Notes: a model not told the origin generated them from the letters alone. A stretch of 64,000 bases of DNA from Candidatus Rifleibacteriota bacterium (GCA_018818125.1 JAHISQ010000048.1:17439-81438), one strand, 5' to 3'; shown: positions 16,308 to 24,930, numbered from the stretch's first letter. Made by a program: numbers and translations.

Positions 16308-16613
16308 TCAGCGAGATTTAGGGGGCACAATTCCGCGCGAAAGTTGCATGTAGAGTATATCTCCAAGACCGATACTCATGGTTTTCGCTCTTTCCTGGTC
16401 AAGCATGTCGGCAAATATTTCTTCTGCCTGCCCACCGTTAATCATTCCGGTCTTATTTACTGTTTTTCGCATTTCTTTCAACATCTGGTGCATAAAGATA
16501 GATTCAAAATCAGAACAGGCGTTTTTAAGCTTGCCGAGTTCCTTCTTTTTGGCTTCAGGAAGCTCAGCGACTCTGTCTTTTTGCAATGCCGGGCTGAGGT
16601 AGAAACTGCTCAT
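16308..16613 (-). CDS. flgJ: Flagellar rod-binding protein FlgJ, single-domain form
   Basis: The 101 residues match the N-terminal rod-binding domain of FlgJ: KNACSDFESIFMHQMLKEMR and AEEIFADMLDQERAKTMS. FlgJ caps and guides assembly of the flagellar rod in the periplasm. The C-terminal muramidase domain of enterobacterial FlgJ is absent, as in many other phyla, so wall opening must be done by another enzyme; the M23 peptidase two genes downstream is a candidate. It follows the TPR gene by 6 bp and belongs to the flgI-TPR-flgJ-rho-M23 run. Confidence 0.92.
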   Translation of the reverse strand: MSSFYLSPALQKDRVAELPEAKKKELGKLKNACSDFESIFMHQMLKEMRKTVNKTGMINGGQAEEIFADMLDQERAKTMSIGLGDILYMQLSRGIVPPKSR

Positions 16614-16619
16614 TTATTA

Positions 16620-17468
16620 TTAGATTCCTAGTTGAGATTTGACTTTACTGAAGCGTTGATTGTGGGGTTCTAGAGCAATAGCCTTCTGTACATTTTCGCG
16701 GGCTTCTGAATGGCTACCGAGGGCGTGTTGCACTTCTGCAAGAGAACAGAAAGCATCGGCGTCGCTGTATAGCATGCCAAAGCTGTAATGGTAGTCAACG
16801 TCTTCGGTGTCGTATTCAACAGCTTTTTCGAGGTGCTTGAGAGCTTCGGTCAGGTTGCCTATAATAAAATACGAGCGGCCAATATAGTAATGACCTTCAG
16901 CAAATCGTTTTTTTACGGCGACCAGATCTCCATATCGTCCGATGACCTTGTTGAATAGCCTTGTCGCTTTTTCGGTTTCTCCTAACATGTTGTAGGCACA
17001 TGCAAGTGTAAAACTCGACATTATATCTTCTGGGTTGGCTTCAATAGCTCTGTTAAGATTGGTAATGGCTTCTTCAAGTTCGCCGCGCATCATGAGTATC
17101 CGGCCGATATGTCCGTAAATCTCTGTATGCGATGGCTTGAGCTGAAGAGCTTTTTGCAGATACTCCAAGGCTTCTTCATAGCGGCCAAGGTGGGCCAGAG
17201 AACAGCCCAGGTCGAAATTTGAGTTTTGATTGTTTGGGGCGAGTTCAAGAGAGCGAGTGTAGGCGTCAACTGCTTTTTTAACCAGGCCCATTTTCATTAA
17301 ATAATCGCCGAGCTTATTGTGAGCCTGGGCAAATTCTGGGTCTATAGCTATGGCTTTTTTTATTTCTACCACGGCTTGGTCGAGCTTGCCGCACATCGAA
17401 AGTGATATGGAGCTGTCTAAGTGCTGATTAGCACGATCCCTGTCCTCTATTGAAATTGGTGCAACCAT
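16620..17468 (-). CDS. Cytoplasmic TPR-repeat protein in the flagellar cluster
   Basis: About 282 residues are built almost wholly of TPR units, for example AHNKLGDYLMKMGLVKKAV, SNFDLGCSLAHLGRYEEAL and SSFTLACAYNMLGETEKAT. No signal peptide is seen, so it is probably cytoplasmic. It lies between flgI and flgJ, so it may help flagellar assembly or export, but there is no direct evidence. I use ATG 17468; a GTG at 17486 in the same frame is possible, but the GAGG element lies downstream of it and fits the ATG with a somewhat long spacer. Confidence 0.85.
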   Translation of the reverse strand: MVAPISIEDRDRANQHLDSSISLSMCGKLDQAVVEIKKAIAIDPEFAQAHNKLGDYLMKMGLVKKAVDAYTRSLELAPNNQNSNFDLGCSLAHLGRYEEALEYLQKALQLKPSHTEIYGHIGRILMMRGELEEAITNLNRAIEANPEDIMSSFTLACAYNMLGETEKATRLFNKVIGRYGDLVAVKKRFAEGHYYIGRSYFIIGNLTEALKHLEKAVEYDTEDVDYHYSFGMLYSDADAFCSLAEVQHALGSHSEARENVQKAIALEPHNQRFSKVKSQLGI

Positions 17469-17597
17469 AATTGTTGGAAACCTCACATGGGGTAATCTTG
17501 TCTGTTACGATAAAATCAAGACGTTGCCAAATTATTAACATATTCTGATGCAAAATAGCAAGGAAATCATGAAAAAAAGCGAAAAAGTCAAGTTCGC

Positions 17598-18701
17598 TTA
17601 CATTATTTTGAGCTCACCATGCAGTGCACCGGCTGCGTTAACTGCCTGAAATATTGCGATAAGATCTTTGGGGGTAGCGCCAACTGCGTTGAGAGCTGCA
17701 ACCAGGTCGTCTACCGTTGTCTCACCCTGCACTGCGACCATGCTTCCCTGGGTCTGGTTGCGTTTGGCTGCGGCATTGTTGTTCTGTCCCTGATCGTCAA
17801 TCTGGATCTTGATGCCGTTGTGCGATATTACAACTTTGCTGATGCGAACGTTGCTGCCAACAATCACTGTGCCGGTGCGCTCGTTGATCACCACGCGGTT
17901 TGGTTCGTCGATCGACAGTGGCAGATTCTCAATGTTGGCGGCAAAACTTACCGGATCTTCAGACATGCTTGATGGCACACGAATTTCGATATGGCCGGGG
18001 TTGATAATTGTTGCCCAGCCAATTCCGTAACGCCGATCAACAGCTTCTTTGACCTTGCGAGTTAGAATTGTATCCTTTTCCTGTAGCAGAACGCTGAACT
18101 TGCCGCTGCGGGCAAATGTGTCATCGACGCCACGCTCCATTATCGCGCCGTTAGGGATATAACCAACGGTAAGATGATTTTTCTGGCCTGCAGTTGCGGC
18201 TGCGCCGCCAGCACCGCCTGATTCAAATCCACCGATCGAAATTTTTCCCTGACCGACAGCATAAACCTGGCCATCGCCACCCTTAAGAAGTGTGGGTAAA
18301 AGCACGCCACCCTGCAAACTCTTGGCATCGCCGATGGAACTGATTGTGATGTCGAAAGGCTCTCCAGCTCGACCGTAAGACGGCAGCATGCCGGTTACTA
18401 TTACTGCTGCTACGTTTTTGCTCTGAATCTGACCGGTTGTCAGCTCAATGCCCATGTTTTGCAGCATGCCGCGGGTCATTTCAATGCTCATTTCACTCTT
18501 GTCGCCAGTGCCGTTAAGACCGGTAACCAGGCCATAGCCAAGTATCTGATACTCCCGGTTTCCGCTCAGACGAGAAATGTCTTTGAGCCGAACCTGCGCC
18601 TGCGCCAGCAGAACACTATGTGAGCCTGTTGCTAAAACTAAAATACTGGCAAATGCAAAAACCAGAATAGATTTGATACGCTTTGATCTGTTTGCTTCCA
18701 T
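17598..18701 (-). CDS. flgI: Flagellar P-ring protein FlgI
   Basis: FlgI forms the ring that carries the flagellar rod through the peptidoglycan. The 367 residues have a signal peptide ending near LLAQA, then the family sequence VRLKDISRLSGNREYQILGY, GLVTGLNGTGDKSE, NVAAVIVTGMLPSYGRAGE and the C-terminal TVDDLVAALNAVGATPKDLI. Length is normal. ATG 18701 is chosen over an adjacent GTG at 18704 because the AGGAAGAG site fits better. A sigma-28-like promoter lies 49 bp upstream. Its usual partners flgA and flgH lie 6 kb away, beyond a plus-strand cassette. Confidence 0.97.
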   Translation of the reverse strand: MEANRSKRIKSILVFAFASILVLATGSHSVLLAQAQVRLKDISRLSGNREYQILGYGLVTGLNGTGDKSEMSIEMTRGMLQNMGIELTTGQIQSKNVAAVIVTGMLPSYGRAGEPFDITISSIGDAKSLQGGVLLPTLLKGGDGQVYAVGQGKISIGGFESGGAGGAAATAGQKNHLTVGYIPNGAIMERGVDDTFARSGKFSVLLQEKDTILTRKVKEAVDRRYGIGWATIINPGHIEIRVPSSMSEDPVSFAANIENLPLSIDEPNRVVINERTGTVIVGSNVRISKVVISHNGIKIQIDDQGQNNNAAAKRNQTQGSMVAVQGETTVDDLVAALNAVGATPKDLIAIFQAVNAAGALHGELKIM

Positions 18702-19063
18702 CACACTCTTCCTGTTTTTTTATTGCCCGGAAATCAGGCTCCAGTAATTATATCGGCATTTTGCTCTCCGTTGTTTAGGATACTTTTTTCAGGAACTGGA
18801 TAGTCAGGAATTATCACCGTTTTTACGTAATGGTAATCAGGCAAAAAGCTAGATCATCTGTGATATTGTGAGTTTTGCCAATCTCAATAGCATGAAGACT
18901 GTGGTTAGGTTCTATGAAAAAGCTTGGCATTGCGATTTTAATCACCCTTAAAGAAGACTTTTTTGAAACTATTTGTAACTTTCATGAAACTTTTTTAAGT
19001 TAGGGGGAGTATATTGTACAGATAGAGAAAATAGAAGTATTAGAGAAAACTGCGGAGGTTAAT
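18702..19063. other. Divergent intergenic region between flgI and the pseudopilin cassette
   Basis: These 362 bp hold the sigma-28-like promoter of flgI at the left. The right part is AT-rich and must hold the promoter of the plus-strand gene at 19064. The best -10-like hexamer is TATATT at 19010-19015, but no good -35 lies 16-18 bp before it. A strong GGAGG ribosome site precedes ATG 19064. I see no small gene or RNA here. Confidence 0.6.
18750..18777 (-). promoter_or_regulatory. Sigma-28 (FliA/SigD)-like promoter before flgI
   Basis: The minus strand reads TAAA (18777-18774), 16 bp, then GCCGATAT (18757-18750), both perfect matches to the SigD/FliA elements. The -10 ends 49 bp before ATG 18701, leaving room for a leader with a ribosome site. 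Confidence 0.75.
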
Positions 19064-20170
19064 ATGAGTAGACTCTCAAGGAAATTTGTCTCGGTACTGA
19101 TCTTGTTCGTTCTTTTGCTGCAGCCGTTTGTGCCGTTGATGGTTCACGCTGAAGAGGCTCAAAATCAGAAGACTGCGATCGAGCAGGCCGTTGCCGATTA
19201 CCAGAAGACTTATGACGAAATCATGGCCATCGACGAATGTGAGCTTGGCAGCGTCTCTAAATGGGTTATTGGTGCCATTGACGATATAAAAGCGGCGTGG
19301 AACAAAGCAACAGACTTCGCAAAAAACGTGTGGAACAGCCGACCAACGTGGATGGGTGGTGACAGTGACGAAGAAAAAGCTGCCAAGAAAGCTGCCGCCG
19401 AAGCTGAAGCGGCAAAACTGGCAAATGAAAAGAAAGAGCTTGAAGGATATCTGCCTCAGATAGAAAAAGCAAATGCAGACATAAAGAAGATCAAAGCAGA
19501 TGCTCAAAAGACCATGGATCTGCTCAAAAGTGGCGCATTTGAAGAAGCCTCCAAAACTGACCCGGCAAAAGTTTATAACAGCCTCGATGCCAATGCCAGC
19601 GGCCTGGCGATTTATCAGAAGGCTCTCAGAGAAGCCGGCGGAGCGCTTCTTACCGCTGCTGATGCCCTTTCTACTGCTACAACAATTTTATCAGCCGTGT
19701 CTTTGGTTTGTACCGGCCTTTCAGTATTTGTGCCGATAGCTCCGGTTACCGGGCCAATAGCTGCAGTCACCAAGGGGGCTGCAACAGCCACCGGGATTGC
19801 TGCAGCAATACTCAAGGCTGCCGGCAATACTCTTGTCGCTGCTGCTGACAAGGCAATTACCGGCGACAAGGAATTTCTCACCCTCGCCGGCAAAGAGGCA
19901 ACTAAGGCTGCTGCCGAACAGGCTATCAGCCGAGTCGTGAGTAAGGGTGTCGGTCAGTTCGCTGGGGACTATGCTCAATCTCTTACCCAGAGCGAGAGTG
20001 GGCAGAAGATTATTAAAGCCATTACCGGTAAAGTAATTAGTACCGCAATCGCTCCGACCAAGAAGGAACTCATCAACACCACCAAGGATATTATCGAGAA
20101 GGTGCCTGAAGATGTTCTCGACAGGATTGAGTTGCCCCCGGCAAGTCTCCAGCCAAACTTGAGCTGGTAA
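19064..20170 (+). CDS. Secreted coiled-coil protein with a long Ala/Gly hydrophobic segment, unknown
   Basis: The 368-residue protein has a clear signal peptide (residues 1-29, cleavage after VHA). Charged helical stretches follow at 30-60 and 103-160 (EEKAAKKAAAEAEAAKLANE). A long Ala/Gly/Thr/Val-rich segment at about 192-262 could span or insert into a membrane (for example TATTILSAVSLVCTGLSVF), followed by amphipathic sequence and a Pro-containing tail. I do not recognise the family. The helical, hydrophobic-centred plan recalls pore-forming or secreted effector proteins, but that is only a resemblance. It opens a plus-strand cassette of prepilin-like genes and has a strong GGAGG site. Candidate roles are substrate or envelope partner of that cassette. 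Confidence 0.85.
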   Translation: MSRLSRKFVSVLILFVLLLQPFVPLMVHAEEAQNQKTAIEQAVADYQKTYDEIMAIDECELGSVSKWVIGAIDDIKAAWNKATDFAKNVWNSRPTWMGGDSDEEKAAKKAAAEAEAAKLANEKKELEGYLPQIEKANADIKKIKADAQKTMDLLKSGAFEEASKTDPAKVYNSLDANASGLAIYQKALREAGGALLTAADALSTATTILSAVSLVCTGLSVFVPIAPVTGPIAAVTKGAATATGIAAAILKAAGNTLVAAADKAITGDKEFLTLAGKEATKAAAEQAISRVVSKGVGQFAGDYAQSLTQSESGQKIIKAITGKVISTAIAPTKKELINTTKDIIEKVPEDVLDRIELPPASLQPNLSW

Positions 20171-20268
20171 TTTGTAGATCGTAGATAGTTGTTTGATTTG
20201 CCCCGTAACTAAGCCAGCGCGCAGTCTACCGACAGTATCTGGTATTCCGTTCGGGCGGACCTTTTATA

Positions 20269-22446
20269 ATGCTGCAGTTTAAAGGAACATTCTCGGCCAA
20301 ACCTCCGTCGGCTCTTTTGAGTCGACGGGGTTTTGTGCTTTTTCTGGTCTGCACTTTGGCTCTGGTTATGATGATAATGATAATCAGTTTGAGCAGCCAG
20401 AAAAGCGGCGCTGTGCTACAGTTGACAAAAACCATAGAGCAGGAGAGGGCTGTAGCGCTTGCTCAGGCCGGGGTTAACGAAATGCTGGCATGGGTTAAAG
20501 CTGGTGTTAATGATAAAAATAGTGCTGTTGGTTCAAGCATTTATCAGTTCTGGAAGACAAAACCGCCCGTCGCTGGCTCGCGAGTTATTTATAGTGCTGA
20601 GTTCAGCCCTGCTCAGCTCAAGATGTCGAATCAACTTGTAGACGAATACCTCGGCAATCGTGGCTATGTTTCGGGTCAGATCAGCCTGGTTGTTACCGAA
20701 CGCATAAACGGTGCCAGACCCTCATTTATCGGTCATATTGAACTTGTTGGCAAGGCAAAATACAAGGATTTTCCTGCTGAAACCAAAGTTAAAGAGTGGC
20801 GCGAAATAAAGATCGTCGATCTCTCAGACCCATTTCTAGATAAATATGCGCTGTTTGTAAAAAGCTTCTGCCTGTCGTTAAACAACCCGAAAAAGCGCAT
20901 TATTATACAGGGCATAACCCCTGACGACCCGACCAGATATTCATTTGCCTATCTGGGAAACCGTTCCTATCCTGCCTGCACTGAGTTCCCTCAGGGCGAC
21001 AAAAGCGCCAACGCGCCGCCAGTAATTTTAGACCTGGATTTTAAAGAAGATCGCAATCTGCTTGGTAATTTTTATCGGCCGGCACCGTTCCAGATGGCCA
21101 ACAATCAGTATGTGCAGGCAAGCACCGGGAACCTCTTCTTTGTTAACCCACCTTTCAATTTTGCCGGTATTGCCGGTTCGTTTTCGCTTGCTGACGATTT
21201 TCACAAAACGCCTGAACTGGTGACCATCTACAAATCTATCGTCGATTCAAGTCGACCATACGCAGACACAGAAGGCACGCTTGGCTACGTAGTATGCAAA
21301 GATTATCAGAGCTCTGGCGGCAATCCTGCTGCCTCACAAGTTTTTCGCGCTCTCGTCAGCACATTGATGCAGAACTGGAAGTATCAATACGGTTATTCTG
21401 ATTTTTTGAGTATAACAGGTGGCAGCCAACCATTTGCCAACGAACACCCATTTTCAGGGATTATCAACTACTTCGAAGACATTAAACAGTCTAACTCGTC
21501 GCGGACTTTTGGCGGGAAAATGCCGCTTTTATTTGGTGAGAACCGTGATACGCCTGTTTATGTCGAAGGGCCGGTTTTTTTAAGATTTTTCAAAGTTGCT
21601 TTTGTTGACCAGGTTGAGGTTAAATTCACTTTGAATGGCGGTCAAACTCTCGATGTGCCTTTCCCGACCGTGCCAATGCATTACGAAAAAGCGCCTGAAA
21701 CCTTTTGTGGTAAAACGCTTAGTCCACCAGTAGATTCTCGAACCGACAAGCTGATGTCGATGCCCATCGAACACTTTTCTATCAACAACTTCTTTTTTGG
21801 TGCCGGTACTACTCCTGCCAAGACTCCTACGGCGGTTAAAGGCGGTGTCGAGGGGTATGATGTTTTTCCTACTATTGATGAATCACTACAAACTGTTTCC
21901 CATTTTTACCAGACCGCCGAAGAGTTTAGTAATGATCGCATTAAGATCATCAATGGTCAGAAGATCCTTGATCTGGACGGTAACATGCTTATCATGGGTG
22001 GGAGCGCTCATGTTCTCAATCTGGCATCTGTTAACAAGTATAGTGGTAAGGGGAAAATTATTGTGGCTGAGGGCAGCTGTCATCTCGGCAACCTTGCGCC
22101 GGTCAGCTCAAGTAAAGACTCTCTGGGTATTTATCTGATGGCTGGCAGGTTTGTTCTCAAATCTGATGATACTGCCAATATTTTTGCTTCTCTGGTCGCT
22201 ACGACCTGTTTCAGCAATAACTCGAATACTTCTGCCAGCGCCGAAGGCGGTATTGATTTCGATGGCAAAAGCGCAAATATTTTTGGTAACCTGGTTGTCG
22301 ATAATCTCTTTGAGATGGTCAATATGCCTGATGGTGGGCATCTTAAAATTGTTCACGATCCCGGTCTTTACTTCCCTGAATATCCCGTCAGAGTTAGCGT
22401 CGGCCAGGTTAGATCGCTGCTGGCAGTAGATTACAATGTTCAATAA
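20269..22446 (+). CDS. Large PilX-like membrane-anchored protein
   Basis: The 725 residues start with a basic stretch, then one strongly hydrophobic segment (about 21-43, GFVLFLVCTLALVMMIMI) and QERAVALAQAGVNEMLAWV. This N-terminus is like PilX/GspK-type minor pilins, which follow a poor class III signal with a helix carrying repeated alanines. The remaining 650 residues are a large extracytoplasmic region without a domain I know, containing several cysteines and many aromatic and Pro residues. PilX-type proteins are usually much shorter or end in a VWA domain; this size is unusual. It precedes two prepilin genes and overlaps the next gene by 11 bp, so they are likely one transcript. Confidence 0.8.
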   Translation: MLQFKGTFSAKPPSALLSRRGFVLFLVCTLALVMMIMIISLSSQKSGAVLQLTKTIEQERAVALAQAGVNEMLAWVKAGVNDKNSAVGSSIYQFWKTKPPVAGSRVIYSAEFSPAQLKMSNQLVDEYLGNRGYVSGQISLVVTERINGARPSFIGHIELVGKAKYKDFPAETKVKEWREIKIVDLSDPFLDKYALFVKSFCLSLNNPKKRIIIQGITPDDPTRYSFAYLGNRSYPACTEFPQGDKSANAPPVILDLDFKEDRNLLGNFYRPAPFQMANNQYVQASTGNLFFVNPPFNFAGIAGSFSLADDFHKTPELVTIYKSIVDSSRPYADTEGTLGYVVCKDYQSSGGNPAASQVFRALVSTLMQNWKYQYGYSDFLSITGGSQPFANEHPFSGIINYFEDIKQSNSSRTFGGKMPLLFGENRDTPVYVEGPVFLRFFKVAFVDQVEVKFTLNGGQTLDVPFPTVPMHYEKAPETFCGKTLSPPVDSRTDKLMSMPIEHFSINNFFFGAGTTPAKTPTAVKGGVEGYDVFPTIDESLQTVSHFYQTAEEFSNDRIKIINGQKILDLDGNMLIMGGSAHVLNLASVNKYSGKGKIIVAEGSCHLGNLAPVSSSKDSLGIYLMAGRFVLKSDDTANIFASLVATTCFSNNSNTSASAEGGIDFDGKSANIFGNLVVDNLFEMVNMPDGGHLKIVHDPGLYFPEYPVRVSVGQVRSLLAVDYNVQ

Positions 22447-22903
22447 CAAAGACTTACAGGTCATTTTCATTAAGGTTGCACTAGCTTCGTTTGTGCTTAC
22501 GCTGCTGATCGCAGCACCATATATCGCAAAGCGGGCGTCTGGCAAGACTGGGGAGAGTGCCGGCGGAGCCGTTGAACGGGCCGGCGAGAAGCTTGCCGTA
22601 AAAGCTGTATCTGAAGGTGCTGACGATGTTTTTGCTTTGTTCAAGACCGGCAAGGCGTCAGAAAAACAGGTGAAGCCAAGTTTTGGCAATCTCCCGAACG
22701 AACTTTTTCCCGGCAATCGACCATTTTCACTGGATTTTCATAAGATGCCCGTTGAATATCTTGTTCCCCCGGCCCCGGAAGTTACGAGAACCTCTATTCT
22801 AAGGATCAGAGAACTTAAAATGGCTGAACTTGAAGCGATAGAGGCCCAGCAGGCCATGGCAAAGAATTATGACAAGAGCCCAGAAAACGGGAGCATCAGA
22901 TGA
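22436..22903 (+). CDS. Small membrane-anchored protein of the pseudopilin cassette
   Basis: The 155-residue protein has one membrane segment near the N-terminus (about 11-29, IKVALASFVLTLLIAAPYI), then a Gly/Ala/Glu-rich stretch (GESAGGAVERAGEKLAVKAV) and a Pro-rich middle. The C-terminal helix is charged (ILRIRELKMAELEAIEAQQA). I do not recognise the family. It overlaps the genes on both sides by 4-11 bp, so it belongs to the same operon and is probably a structural partner of the pseudopilin complex. The membrane orientation and role are inference. Confidence 0.75.
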   Translation: MFNNKDLQVIFIKVALASFVLTLLIAAPYIAKRASGKTGESAGGAVERAGEKLAVKAVSEGADDVFALFKTGKASEKQVKPSFGNLPNELFPGNRPFSLDFHKMPVEYLVPPAPEVTRTSILRIRELKMAELEAIEAQQAMAKNYDKSPENGSIR

Positions 22904-23508
22904 GAATGCCGGTCACTCCAGGAGCTCAAAGAAATAAAGTTCTGCATCAACCTCTTAAAAGATCTTTTGGCATCAGGCTAAGCAAACGCAAACGCGGTTT
23001 TTCGTTTATCGAAATCGTTGTGGCAATAGGCGTGAGCATGGTCTTTTTTGGTGGACTCATCTATTTTGCCTCTACAACTAGAGCTGAGACCAGCAAGGCG
23101 GTTAATTATCTGCGTGCCCTGCAAATTGCTCAGGAAACTATCGAATTGGTGCAGTCAATGCCTCTGGCTGATGCTACGCAGAGTGGTGTGCAGGTTTTCG
23201 AAGGCTCGCTGATTGATCCGCAGACCGGCAAGTCGATTAAAATCCCTTTTCACAATCTGTCTGGCTGGCAGCCGCAGACAAAGACTTACCCGGATCAATA
23301 CAATAACGCCTGGTTTTATCGCAAAGTTCGTATTGATCCAGTGCCTTCTGGTATTTCCAACGCTCGTTTCATGCGTAAGCTTTCGGTGGATATTTACTGG
23401 AATGAGTCTAAAACGCCGGAACGTATTGATTCTATTGGCGATGAACCAGACAGAATGCGTAAATTGTCGCTTGCTACCCTGATTTTTGACGAAAGTGAGA
23501 GTTACTGA
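22900..23508 (+). CDS. Prepilin-like protein (pseudopilin)
   Basis: The 202-residue protein contains the class III signal RKRG|FSFIEIVVAIGVSMVFF: prepilin peptidase would cut after G33, and the fifth mature residue is glutamate. The leader of 33 residues is long for a type IVa-like pilin, but no closer start codon is available in frame. The mature protein has about 170 residues and matches minor pseudopilins such as GspI/PilV in length. It starts inside the preceding gene (ATGA overlap) and ends at the TGATG overlap with the next prepilin gene, so the two pseudopilins are translated together. Confidence 0.88.
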   Translation: MRMPVTPGAQRNKVLHQPLKRSFGIRLSKRKRGFSFIEIVVAIGVSMVFFGGLIYFASTTRAETSKAVNYLRALQIAQETIELVQSMPLADATQSGVQVFEGSLIDPQTGKSIKIPFHNLSGWQPQTKTYPDQYNNAWFYRKVRIDPVPSGISNARFMRKLSVDIYWNESKTPERIDSIGDEPDRMRKLSLATLIFDESESY

Positions 23509-24179
23509 TGGCCAGAGTGCGCAACCCAGGTCGATTCGGTTTCACGCTGGTTGAAGCAGTAGTCGGCATCGCTTTGGCAACGGCATTAATGGTGTTTTCC
23601 TATCGTGTGTTTACCTATATCGGAATGCAGCGCAGTCGCGGTGCTGTAGACCTACAGGAACTGCAGGGCGCGCGCTATGCGATTAACTACCTGCGGCGAG
23701 ATTTCCGTTCGGCTGCGCCGCAGATTGCCAATACGGCAACGCTTATCCAGAAAAAAAAGGCGCTGCGCATGCCAATGGTTGAGGCACATTCATTTACCAT
23801 AGGGAACGAAGCTGTTCCTGTTATCATCGATGATGCTGAGATCTATTTTTACAAACATCTCTATAGCACGCCAGATTCCGCCAGAGAGCCATCCACAGAG
23901 CAGGTGAATTACCGTATAGACGGTGCTCGTAAATGTCTGGTGCGCTCTGTTGCCGGCGTAGAAATTGTATTTAAAGATATAAAGGCCGCCAAATTCGAGC
24001 TGTATGCGCATCCGCTGGCGCCAGAAGTTCCGATGTTGCTGGTTACGCTAAGAATTGACGCTGACCAGAAGGACATAAAAGCTGGTGGTCGCGAGTATTT
24101 TGAGCTGACCACCACGATTTCCAGTGCAATCACCAGCCAGATTCTCAACAACCCTTTTTGGCATATCAGTCAGGACTAG
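23508..24179 (+). CDS. Prepilin-like protein, PilW/GspJ type
   Basis: The 223-residue protein starts MARVRNPGRFG|FTLVEAVVGIALATALM, a class III signal with an 11-residue leader and E5. The region LQELQGARYAINYLRRDFRS after the helix is characteristic of PilW and GspJ minor pseudopilins, which join the tip complex that starts pilus or pseudopilus assembly. It ends the plus-strand cassette; the next element is a hairpin terminator. No ATPase, platform protein or prepilin peptidase is encoded in the window, so the cassette must use assembly machinery encoded elsewhere. Confidence 0.9.
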   Translation: MARVRNPGRFGFTLVEAVVGIALATALMVFSYRVFTYIGMQRSRGAVDLQELQGARYAINYLRRDFRSAAPQIANTATLIQKKKALRMPMVEAHSFTIGNEAVPVIIDDAEIYFYKHLYSTPDSAREPSTEQVNYRIDGARKCLVRSVAGVEIVFKDIKAAKFELYAHPLAPEVPMLLVTLRIDADQKDIKAGGREYFELTTTISSAITSQILNNPFWHISQD

Positions 24180-24286
24180 TCCAACCTGTAGGTTCTTAGC
24201 TGATTTTAAGGGTTTCTTCGCGGATATGTAAATTTATTGCAACTATTGCTCTGCAATTTCAATGTGTTGAGCACAATTGGTGAAAT

Positions 24287-24323
24287 AAAAAAATCGCCCC
24301 GGCAGCTGACAGCTTCCGGGGCG
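24287..24323 (-). terminator. Intrinsic terminator after flgH, possibly bidirectional
   Basis: An 8-bp GC stem (24295-24302 with 24316-24323) with a further partly paired loop is followed on the minus strand by seven T residues (24293-24287). On the plus strand the T-run at 24333-24338 is nine bases from the stem, so stopping the pseudopilin transcript is less certain. Confidence 0.75.
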
Positions 24324-24336
24324 GTGGCTTGATTTT

Positions 24337-24930
24337 TTACAATAAGCTTTGCAATATTCTGGTAACTATTCCTGGGCGATTTACTCTGCCGACAACCCCT
24401 TTGCCATCAAATTTGATCTGGGCGTCAGCGAGCAGTTTTGAATTGATAGTGTTAGTGGCATCGATGTCGCGAGGGCGTGCCACGCCACGAACCTTCATTA
24501 TCTGGGTTTCGCGATTCACTACTATTGATCGGCTGCCTTCGACAAGGAGATTGCCGTTGCCCATTACTTCGAGAACGGTGGCGGTGATAGTGCCGGTTAG
24601 TTTGCCGGAGCGGGTTGTTGTCCCCTGACCGTCGAATGAGTTAGTTACGTCTGTTTTACCTACAAAATTTTTGACCAGATTTTTGACCAGTGGTATTTCG
24701 GGGCCGGTTGTGACCTCAGTCGTGCTGTCCTTCTGAGTGTTTGTTGTCGCTTTTGACTGAGCATTCGACTCTTCTGAAATGACAATGGTAATGATATCAC
24801 CAGGGTGGTACTCGCGTGCATTTTTTGATGAATAGAGGTCATTGCCACTTAGCCACAAGGAATTAGCTGATGCAGTAGTGCTTAGCGCAATAATTATGGT
24901 GATGATCAATAATGCCTTAGTTCTGTGCAT
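24337..24930 (-). CDS. flgH: Flagellar L-ring protein FlgH
   Basis: FlgH builds the outer-membrane ring of the flagellar basal body. The 197 residues show SLWLSGNDLYSSKNAREYHP, GDIITIVISEESNAQS, LTGTITATVLEVMGNGNLL and VEGSRSIVVNRETQIMKVRG, all family motifs. The N-terminal signal ends STTASA-N, without the lipobox cysteine found in enterobacterial FlgH, so this protein is probably not lipidated. It overlaps flgA by 14 bp and is the last gene of the rod/ring operon. Together with PilQ it shows the cell has an outer membrane. Confidence 0.95.
   Translation of the reverse strand: MHRTKALLIITIIIALSTTASANSLWLSGNDLYSSKNAREYHPGDIITIVISEESNAQSKATTNTQKDSTTEVTTGPEIPLVKNLVKNFVGKTDVTNSFDGQGTTTRSGKLTGTITATVLEVMGNGNLLVEGSRSIVVNRETQIMKVRGVARPRDIDATNTINSKLLADAQIKFDGKGVVGRVNRPGIVTRILQSLL

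Noticed and set aside
22108..22716. A 202-codon minus-strand frame across the end of the PilX-like gene and the next gene
   Set aside because: Both plus-strand genes are supported by operon overlaps and membrane segments, and the antisense frame has no signal or domain.
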